From contig NZ_JAQFIF010000006.1 of assembly GCF_029504395.1 (NCBI RefSeq), positions 124,001-188,000 on the forward strand: DNA of 64,000 nucleotides, read 5' to 3'. Each line of letters begins with the position of its first letter. Position 1 is the first letter of the stretch. This document shows, in pieces, positions 58,247-64,000 of this stretch. The DNA comes from Arthrobacter sp. ES3-54 (GTDB lineage Bacteria > Actinomycetota > Actinomycetes > Actinomycetales > Micrococcaceae). The notes beneath the pieces are model-generated. The model saw nothing but the letters and a program-made list of their open reading frames with translations, searched no databases and was not told the origin of the DNA. The translations under genes were made by a program, and so were the position numbers.

Positions 58247-61015
58247 ATGACCGACAATCCCGGAGCGGCAGCAGAGTTGGCTGCGACCGACGTGGACACG
58301 ACGTGGTACGCGCTGGCCCCCGCGGAGGTGGCGGCCGAGCTGCAGGTGGACCCGGCCAGCGGGTTGAGCGCGGCAGAGGCGGAGCAGCGGCTGCAGGAGT
58401 ACGGGCCGAATGCCCTGGCCGCCGCGAAGCCGGAACCGGCCTGGAAGCGGTTCTTCAAGCACTACCGGGACTACATGCAGATCGTGCTCGTGGTCGCCGC
58501 CCTGGTCAGCCTGCTGATCGAGGAGTACGGGACCGCCATCGGGCTCGCCTTGCTGACGCTGTTCAACGCGTGGTTGGGCTATCACCAGGAAGGCAAAGCC
58601 GAGGCGGCCGCCGCCTCCTTGGGGAAGATGATGAAGTCGATGGCGAAGGTGCGCCGCGACGGTGACATGGCGGAGATCCCCGCCGAGCAGCTTGTGCCGG
58701 GCGACATCGTGGTGGTCGATGCCGGTGACCGTGTCCCTGCCGACGGCAGGATCATCCTGGCGGCGACCCTCCAGATCGAGGAGGGCGCACTGACCGGCGA
58801 AAGCGTCGCCGTCGAAAAGGACACGGCGGCCATCAGCCGGCACGAGGTCGGTATCGGAGACCGCGTGAACATGGCGTTCATGAACACCAACGTGACCCGG
58901 GGCCACGGCGAGATCCTCGTGACCACCACCGGCATGGGGTCAGAGGTCGGCCACATCGCCCACATGCTGTCCGGCCAAAAGGAGGAGAAAACCCCCCTCA
59001 CCAAACAGGTGGACCGGCTCACGATTTTCATCATCATCGCGGCCCTCTTCGCGTTCGTCGCGATCGTGGTGATGGGCCTGGCACAGGGCGAGACTTTCGC
59101 GGTGCTCTTCGGGATCGGCGTGGCCCTGGCGGTCGGCTCGATCCCGGATGCGCTGCCCGCCGTCGTCACCACCATCCTGTCGGTGGGCTCGGTCAACATG
59201 GCCAAGAAGAACGCCATCATGAAGGTCCTGCCGGCGGTCGAGACGCTGGGTTCCACATCGGCCATCAATTCCGACAAGACCGGCACCTTGACCCTGAACC
59301 AGATGACGGTGCGGGAATTCGTGACTGTGCAGCACCACTACACGGTCAGCGGCGAGGGCTACAGCTTCAACGGCCAGATCCAACGGACCACCGGCGACGC
59401 CGAACGTGACCTGGACTACGTGATGTTCCCGTGCGCGCTGTGCAACGACTCCGATATCGAGGACGGCGAAGTGATCGGGGACCCCACCGAGGCGGCGCTG
59501 TACGTGCTCGCGCAGAAAGGCGGCGTGGACGTCCGGGAGTTCCGCAGGAACAATCCGCGGGTGGCGTCCGTGCCCTTTGACTCCGACTACAAGTTCATGG
59601 CCACCTTCCACCTGATGCCCGGTGCCGATGGCAGGCCCGTGATCCGGGCCTACGTGAAGGGCGCACCCGACGTCGTTCTCAACAGGTCCTCGTCCGGGCG
59701 GATGCCGGGCGGACGCACCGAGACCCTCACCGAGGAAATGCGGGGGAAAGTGCTGGCCGCGAACGAACGCATCGCCAGCCAAGGCCGGCGGGTGCTCGCC
59801 CTGGCGCAGCGCGAGTTCGACCCCAGGACGTTCCAACCGTCGGGCGATCTGATGGCGCTGATGCAGGACCTGGAAATTTCGGCGCTGATTGGCGAGGTAG
59901 ACCCGCCGCGCGCCGAGGCGGTGGCTGCCATCGCCAAGGCGAAACACGCCGGCATCCGGGTCCGGATGATCACCGGCGACCATGCCATCACCGCGGCGGC
60001 AATCGCGGACGAGTTGGGCATCCGCGGGCGCGCCGTCACCGGTGCCGAGTTCGCGGCCATGAGCGACTCCGAGGCCGACAGCCAGGTGGACGGGATCGGG
60101 GTGATCGCCCGGGTGGCGCCGGAGCACAAGGTCCGGCTGGTCGAGGTGCTCAAGCGCAAGGGCAACGTGGTCGCGATGACCGGCGACGGCGTGAACGACG
60201 CACCGGCCATCGCCGCGGCCGACATCGGGATCGCGATGGGCATCACGGGCACCGACGTCGCCAAGGGAGCGGCGAAGATGATCCTCGCCGACGACAACTT
60301 CGCCACCATAGTGACCGCTGTCGAGCAGGGCCGGCTCGTGTACGACAACCTGCAGAAGTTCATCCGCATCCAGGTGGCCAACCTGTTCATGTTCATCCTG
60401 GCCTTCATCGGCTCGTCGGCGTTCGCGATCGCAGGCACAGCGCTGCTCAGCCCGGCGCAGGTGCTGTGGATCCACATGGCGATCGTGGCCCCGATTGGGG
60501 CCGTGATGGGCCTGGACCTCGCGACGCCGGGCATCATGGACCGCAAGCCGCGGCCGTTCAACCAGCCCATCATCGTCCGGTCGATGATGGTGCGCCTGTT
60601 CGTGGTCGGGCTGTTCATGGCGGCCGCCACGCTGGTCCTTGTGCAGATCGGCAAGGCCAGCTACGGTTCCCTGGAGGTCGGGCAGACCATGGCCATAGTT
60701 GGCCTGGGGCTGATGAACATTGCGGTCGCGCTCAACCTGCGTTTCCCCGAGGAAAGCGCGTTCGGGCCTTCCACCCTGTCCAACCCGAAGCTGCTCTGGG
60801 CTTTCGCTTGGGCATTTGTCGGCTCGATGCTGATCACCCAGATACGCGTACTGCAGGAACTGTTCGGCACCCTCCCGCTCACCGGAGCGCAGTGGTTGAT
60901 CTGCTTAGTGCCGGCCGTGGTGCTGCTGCTTCTTGGCGAACTGTTCAAGCTGATCCTGCGGGCCGTGCACGCGGGCGAACAGGCCAAGATCCAGACTGCG
61001 TCCGTACCTGCCTGA
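58247..61015 (+). CDS. P-type ATPase, P2-like, with altered ion-binding motifs
   Basis: The product has 922 residues. An N-terminal cation-ATPase domain, actuator loop LTGESVAVEKD (TGES at 183-186), phosphorylation site NSDKTGTLTLNQMT (Asp343), KGAPDVVL and TGDGVNDAPA (645-653) show a complete catalytic machine like Ca2+ or Na+ pumps. The membrane motifs differ: M4 has PDALP (300-304) instead of PEGLP; M5 has FIRIQVANLFMFIL where SERCA has the NVGE ligands; M6 has WIHMAIVAPIGAVMG where SERCA has WVNLVTDG. The usual Ca2+ ligands are therefore missing, and the transported ion cannot be predicted. A GAGGAGG ribosome site precedes the ATG. The DUF1206 gene follows after 145 bp. Confidence 0.9.
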   Translation: MTDNPGAAAELAATDVDTTWYALAPAEVAAELQVDPASGLSAAEAEQRLQEYGPNALAAAKPEPAWKRFFKHYRDYMQIVLVVAALVSLLIEEYGTAIGLALLTLFNAWLGYHQEGKAEAAAASLGKMMKSMAKVRRDGDMAEIPAEQLVPGDIVVVDAGDRVPADGRIILAATLQIEEGALTGESVAVEKDTAAISRHEVGIGDRVNMAFMNTNVTRGHGEILVTTTGMGSEVGHIAHMLSGQKEEKTPLTKQVDRLTIFIIIAALFAFVAIVVMGLAQGETFAVLFGIGVALAVGSIPDALPAVVTTILSVGSVNMAKKNAIMKVLPAVETLGSTSAINSDKTGTLTLNQMTVREFVTVQHHYTVSGEGYSFNGQIQRTTGDAERDLDYVMFPCALCNDSDIEDGEVIGDPTEAALYVLAQKGGVDVREFRRNNPRVASVPFDSDYKFMATFHLMPGADGRPVIRAYVKGAPDVVLNRSSSGRMPGGRTETLTEEMRGKVLAANERIASQGRRVLALAQREFDPRTFQPSGDLMALMQDLEISALIGEVDPPRAEAVAAIAKAKHAGIRVRMITGDHAITAAAIADELGIRGRAVTGAEFAAMSDSEADSQVDGIGVIARVAPEHKVRLVEVLKRKGNVVAMTGDGVNDAPAIAAADIGIAMGITGTDVAKGAAKMILADDNFATIVTAVEQGRLVYDNLQKFIRIQVANLFMFILAFIGSSAFAIAGTALLSPAQVLWIHMAIVAPIGAVMGLDLATPGIMDRKPRPFNQPIIVRSMMVRLFVVGLFMAAATLVLVQIGKASYGSLEVGQTMAIVGLGLMNIAVALNLRFPEESAFGPSTLSNPKLLWAFAWAFVGSMLITQIRVLQELFGTLPLTGAQWLICLVPAVVLLLLGELFKLILRAVHAGEQAKIQTASVPA

Positions 61016-61160
61016 GCTCGTCTGCAACGTTGAGGGCCGGAACGCGATGTTCCGTCCCTCAACAGTTGCGGCTTCGCCCCGCGTAGAATCGGCGCAAAAG
61101 GCACAATGCCGCGGGCACAACACCGTTTCACCGGACCGAATGAGGATTAGCAGCATCGAC

Positions 61161-62000
61161 ATGGCAAAAGAAGACTCCGGGATCGAAGCCGCCCTCGGCG
61201 ACGCCGCCGACGCCGCCGAGGCGGCGTCGGACAGCATCTGGCTCGACGTCGTCGCACGTTCGGGGTTCGCCGTGATGGCACTTCTTCATATTGTGATCGG
61301 GGCCATCGCCGTCGCGCTGGTCCTGGGCGCGCCCGGCCAGGCCGAACCCACCGGCGCCATCGAACAACTCGCCGCCAACCCGTGGGGTCCGGCCGTGATG
61401 TGGGCGGCCTGCATCGCCTGCGCAGGGCTCTCGCTGTGGCAGCTGAGCGAAGCGACCCTCCGGGCCCGTCACCTTCCGCGCGGCGAGCAGCTGGGCAAAC
61501 TCGTTTCCTCCGGCTTCCTCGCCATTGCGTACGGGAGCGTCGGGCTGAGCTTCGCGGGCTTCGCACTCGGCCAGCGCGGCGATTCGGGCGACTCGACGCG
61601 GGACTTCAGTACCGCCCTGGTCCAGTCCCCGTTCGGGGCGCCGGCCCTGGTGGGCCTCGGGCTGACCATCATCGGGATCGGGGTGTACTTCATCGTCAAG
61701 GGCTTCGGAAAGAAGTTCAAGGAGGAACTGCACCACTTCGAAGGGACCCACCGCGGAAGGCTGATCAGCTTACTCGGAGTCACCGGCCACGCCGCGAAAG
61801 GGCTGGCGCTGATCCTTACCGGGCTGCTCTTCGTCATCGCCGCGGCAACCAACAACCCCGGTTCTTCCACCGGTCTGGACGGCAGCCTCAAGGCACTCCG
61901 GGACCACCCCTTCGGCCCGTACCTGCTCCTGGCGATCGGGGCAGGGTTCATCGCCTACGGCGTGTTCGCCCTGGTCCGGGCGCGCTTCGGCCGGATGTAG
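61161..62000 (+). CDS. DUF1206 membrane protein
   Basis: The product has 279 residues. Three repeats of a two-span unit typical of DUF1206: LDVVARSGFAVMALLHIVIGAIAVALVLG, LGKLVSSGFLAIAYGSVGLSFAGFALG and LISLLGVTGHAAKGLALILTGLLFVIAAA, each with a G-x-x-x-(K/R)-G-(L/I)-type start, and a final HPFGPYLLLAIGAGFIAYGVFALVRARF. Function unknown; the family is common in actinobacteria. I start at ATG 61161 (MAKEDSG), with no strong ribosome site; an ATG at 61140 is the alternative. Confidence 0.82.
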   Translation: MAKEDSGIEAALGDAADAAEAASDSIWLDVVARSGFAVMALLHIVIGAIAVALVLGAPGQAEPTGAIEQLAANPWGPAVMWAACIACAGLSLWQLSEATLRARHLPRGEQLGKLVSSGFLAIAYGSVGLSFAGFALGQRGDSGDSTRDFSTALVQSPFGAPALVGLGLTIIGIGVYFIVKGFGKKFKEELHHFEGTHRGRLISLLGVTGHAAKGLALILTGLLFVIAAATNNPGSSTGLDGSLKALRDHPFGPYLLLAIGAGFIAYGVFALVRARFGRM

Positions 62001-62049
62001 CGGCGGCGCGGGCGTAGCGACCCCAGATGCAGCGGGCGGAATGGGCGCA

Positions 62050-63051
62050 CTAGCCCGCTGCCTTCCGCAGCGGAACCACATCGCCTTCCTGGTACAGCAG
62101 GGCGCGGATCTCGGACTCGGCGGAATCCGGCCGCTTCGGGTCGATCGTCTCCCCCGCGGCGAAGTGGTCCAGCAACCGCGGATCCACATAGCTTTTCCGG
62201 GCGATCGACGGCGTGTTACCCAGCACGGCGGCGGCGTCCTGCATGGCGCGGCTCACCGCGCTCTTGCGGGCCGAGACTTTCGGCTGCGGGCCGCTCTGCG
62301 CCAGGCTGACGGCTGCCGCCGCCGTCCCCCGCAGGGTCCGGAAGTCCTTGGCAGTGAAGTCCTCCCCCGTGCGCTCCTTGACGTATTCGTTGATGTCCGC
62401 GCTGGACACCGGATGCCAGCTGCGGCCGTCCTTGTACGCCAGCAACCGGGCTTTGCCGCCGCGCCGCTTGAGCTGGCGCACGACGGCGGCGAGGTCGGCG
62501 TCGTCGATCCGCGACTCCCAGGTCTTGCCGCTCTTGGCAGGAAAACTGAGCCGGAGTTCGTCCTTGCGCACCTTGACATGGGCGCAGAGCAGGGTTGCGA
62601 GGCCGTGGCTGCCGTTTTCGTTCGTGTAGCGCTCCGAGCCGACCCGCAGCGACCCGCTGTCGAGCATCCGGAAAGCGGCCGCCAGCACCCGTTCCCGGGT
62701 CAGCCCTTCGGAGCGCAGGTCCATGGTTACCAGACGGCGTGCGGCCGGCAGGGTCTCGGCCAGCTGGAGCGAACGGTCGAACTTCAGCCGGTCCTTCCGC
62801 TCCCGCCAGCTTGGGTGGTAGATGTACTGCCGTCGGCCCACCGCGTCGACTCCCGTGGCCTGGATGTGCCCGTTGTCGTACGGGGCAATCCAGACGTCCG
62901 TCCAGGCCGGCGGTATCCCGATGCCCTCCAAACGCTCCCGCACGGGTCCGGGCGGCAGGGTGGACCCGTCCAGGTCCTTGTAGCTGAACCCGGTCCCGGC
63001 GGGGACCCGGCGGTATCCGCGGCCGGAGGCGTTGCTGTGACGAAGCCTCAT
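62050..63051 (-). CDS. DNA topoisomerase IB
   Basis: The product has 333 residues. A poxvirus-type small topoisomerase IB: Arg in DLRSEGL, Lys in CAHVKVRKDEL, the KDFRTLRGTAAAA segment with Arg, and the nucleophile Tyr288 in SIARKSYVDPRLL. It relaxes positive and negative supercoils through a 3'-phosphotyrosine link. Bacterial homologues are widespread in actinobacteria, where the role is probably repair or stress DNA topology. It converges on the DUF1206 gene. Confidence 0.92.
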   Translation of the reverse strand: MRLRHSNASGRGYRRVPAGTGFSYKDLDGSTLPPGPVRERLEGIGIPPAWTDVWIAPYDNGHIQATGVDAVGRRQYIYHPSWRERKDRLKFDRSLQLAETLPAARRLVTMDLRSEGLTRERVLAAAFRMLDSGSLRVGSERYTNENGSHGLATLLCAHVKVRKDELRLSFPAKSGKTWESRIDDADLAAVVRQLKRRGGKARLLAYKDGRSWHPVSSADINEYVKERTGEDFTAKDFRTLRGTAAAAVSLAQSGPQPKVSARKSAVSRAMQDAAAVLGNTPSIARKSYVDPRLLDHFAAGETIDPKRPDSAESEIRALLYQEGDVVPLRKAAG

Positions 63052-63131
63052 TGGCCGGCCTCGGGCGAATCGTGCTCATCCATGACGGTAAGCCTACTGA
63101 CTACCGCCCGGGTTTCCACGCACAGCAACAA

Positions 63132-63199
63132 AAACGGGGTCACTTCGCGCCCATGATCCCGCCGGCGGGGATCGATGGACGCGAGGTGACCCCGCGTTG
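63132..63199. terminator. Imperfect long hairpin between ferredoxin reductase 2 and topoisomerase genes
   Basis: Arms AACGGGGTCAC...TCGCG and CGCGAGGTGACCCCGCGTT pair with two interruptions, and the loop holds a second hairpin (GATCCCGCCGGCGGGGATC). It follows the reductase stop (minus strand). Confidence 0.65.
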
Positions 63200-63212
63200 T
63201 TCTGCGTGGACG

Positions 63213-64000
63213 CTAGACCTCGACGGCGGCGCCGCGGGAGATTTCCACCATGTCCTCGCGGGGCACCACCTTGATGCGCTCGCGCTGGACGGTGACACCG
63301 TGCGACCCGCCGGCCGCGGTGGCCTTCTCGCCGAGGGCGCGCTCGTGCTCGTCCAGGGCCAGCCAGCCTTCCCAGCTGGTGTACTCGACGCCGCGGCCCG
63401 CCAGGAGTTCCACGATCGCCTCGGGGGCGGGTGTGGCGGCCTGCGGCAGGTTCTCGCGGTCCTCGAGCAGGTAGGTCACGGTTTCGAGGGCGTCGCCCTT
63501 GGTGTGGCCGATCAATCCCACCGGCCCGCGCTTGATCCAGCCGGTCGCGTAGATTCCCGGCACGTGGGTGCCGGCGGCGTCCAGGACGCGGCCGCCGTCG
63601 TTCGGGACAACGCCCTTGCTGTGGTCGAACTCGACCTCGGGGAGGGCGGAACCAAAGTAGCCGATGGCGCGGTAGACGGCCTGGACCGGGTAGTCGACAA
63701 ACTCGCCGGTGCCGCGGGCGTTGCCGGTGCCGTCCAGTTCGGTGCGCTCGAACTTGATCCCGGCGACGCGGCCGGGAGCCTCGGCGCCGTCGTACACCTC
63801 CACCGGGCTGTGCAGGAAGTGCAGGTGCAGCCGGCGGGACGCGGTGAGCTCGGAGAGGTCCTCGGGCTGTTCGGCGATCCAGTTGGTGAGCGTGCCCACC
63901 ATGGTCTTGGTCTGGTTGTTGCTCTGGATCTGCCGGTCGGACTCGGCGTCGAACTCGAAGTCCTCGGCGTAGAGGATGATGTCGACGTCCTTGGAGTGCG
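63213..64000 (-). CDS. FAD-dependent ferredoxin-NADP+ reductase, second copy (partial, N-terminus beyond window)
   Basis: At least 262 codons of the C-terminal half, open to the window end. It reads WIKRGPVGLIGHTKGDALETVTYLLEDR, AVYRAIGYFGSALPEVEFDHSKGVVPNDGGRV and ends REDMVEISRGAAVEV, matching the C-terminus of the reductase at 42887-44323 almost line for line. It is therefore a paralogue of the FprA-like enzyme. A short internal start at 63902 is not the true start; conserved sequence continues upstream to the edge. It would supply electrons from NADPH to a ferredoxin. Confidence 0.9.
   Translation of the reverse strand, partial: HSKDVDIILYAEDFEFDAESDRQIQSNNQTKTMVGTLTNWIAEQPEDLSELTASRRLHLHFLHSPVEVYDGAEAPGRVAGIKFERTELDGTGNARGTGEFVDYPVQAVYRAIGYFGSALPEVEFDHSKGVVPNDGGRVLDAAGTHVPGIYATGWIKRGPVGLIGHTKGDALETVTYLLEDRENLPQAATPAPEAIVELLAGRGVEYTSWEGWLALDEHERALGEKATAAGGSHGVTVQRERIKVVPREDMVEISRGAAVEV

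Noticed and set aside
58247-61015. Naming the P-type ATPase a calcium pump
   Set aside because: The catalytic domains fit, but the Ca2+ ligands in M4, M5 and M6 are replaced, so the ion cannot be assigned.
1-64000. CRISPR array, prophage, insertion sequence or integron
   Set aside because: No regularly spaced 20-40-bp repeats, no integrase, transposase, capsid or terminase genes. The tandem repeats found are 13-18 bp without unique spacers.

Overview
The window is high-G+C DNA from a Gram-positive actinobacterium. The gene content fits the Micrococcaceae, most likely Arthrobacter or Pseudarthrobacter (inferred from family content and protein character, not from a database search). There are a GT87 membrane glycosyltransferase, a FurA-KatA pair, CBS and CGS transsulfuration enzymes, an ExaC-type aldehyde dehydrogenase with DUF779, a GabT/PatD/PucR putrescine-GABA locus, and many GTG or TTG starts with AGGAGG-type ribosome sites. 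It looks like ordinary chromosome: no prophage, integrase, transposase, CRISPR array or plasmid functions are visible. I place 59 protein-coding loci, including two partial genes at the window edges, one frameshifted gene and one truncated gene, plus three tRNAs.

Layout. 1-5 kb: Na+/H+ antiporter (cut by the window start), a coupled YidC2 and NAD(P)-binding pair, a RibD-like reductase, a secreted HNH nuclease, tRNA-Met and tRNA-Thr. 5-13 kb: a DEAD-box RNA helicase with a long leader, a MOSC protein, glutaryl-CoA dehydrogenase-like enzyme, a truncated SDR gene, a GT87 glycosyltransferase, and an HxlR-MFS pair. 13-17 kb: CBS and CGS, and an ArsB/SLC13-like carrier. 17-23 kb: AlkA-like glycosylase, an ABC exporter with a broken ATPase gene, an acyl-CoA synthetase, thioredoxin. 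23-30 kb: small accessory enzymes, an MgtC protein, an EAL protein coupled to DUF1059, and a LysM lipoprotein. 30-38 kb: tRNA-Tyr, YajQ, HtpX, MFS, furA-katA, TetR and an APC permease. 39-45 kb: DUF779, aldehyde dehydrogenase and its AcoR-like regulator, ferredoxin reductase, RarD. 45-49 kb: a STAS-like/GGDEF-EAL/methyltransferase operon and a universal stress protein. 49-57 kb: lipoprotein, gabT-patD with divergent pucR, and an MFS-FadR operon. 57-64 kb: PPK2 with an unusual P-type ATPase, DUF1206, topoisomerase IB, and a second ferredoxin reductase cut by the window end.

Themes. Cyclic-di-GMP signalling is represented by an EAL protein, a GGDEF-EAL protein and the YajQ-family protein. Nitrogen and carbon scavenging (putrescine/GABA, aldehydes, fatty acids, glutaryl-CoA) and oxidative or redox stress (catalase-FurA, thioredoxin, ferredoxin reductases) dominate the rest.

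Leads that ordinary annotation would miss: (1) a PPK2 kinase followed by a P2-like P-type ATPase in which the SERCA-type ion ligands of M4, M5 and M6 are replaced; (2) an apparent c-di-GMP operon behind a perfect 8-bp dyad; (3) degenerate 13-15-bp tandem repeats that begin at stop codons in several genes and spread stop codons into other frames; (4) a hairpin that would hide the ribosome site of the HxlR regulator gene.
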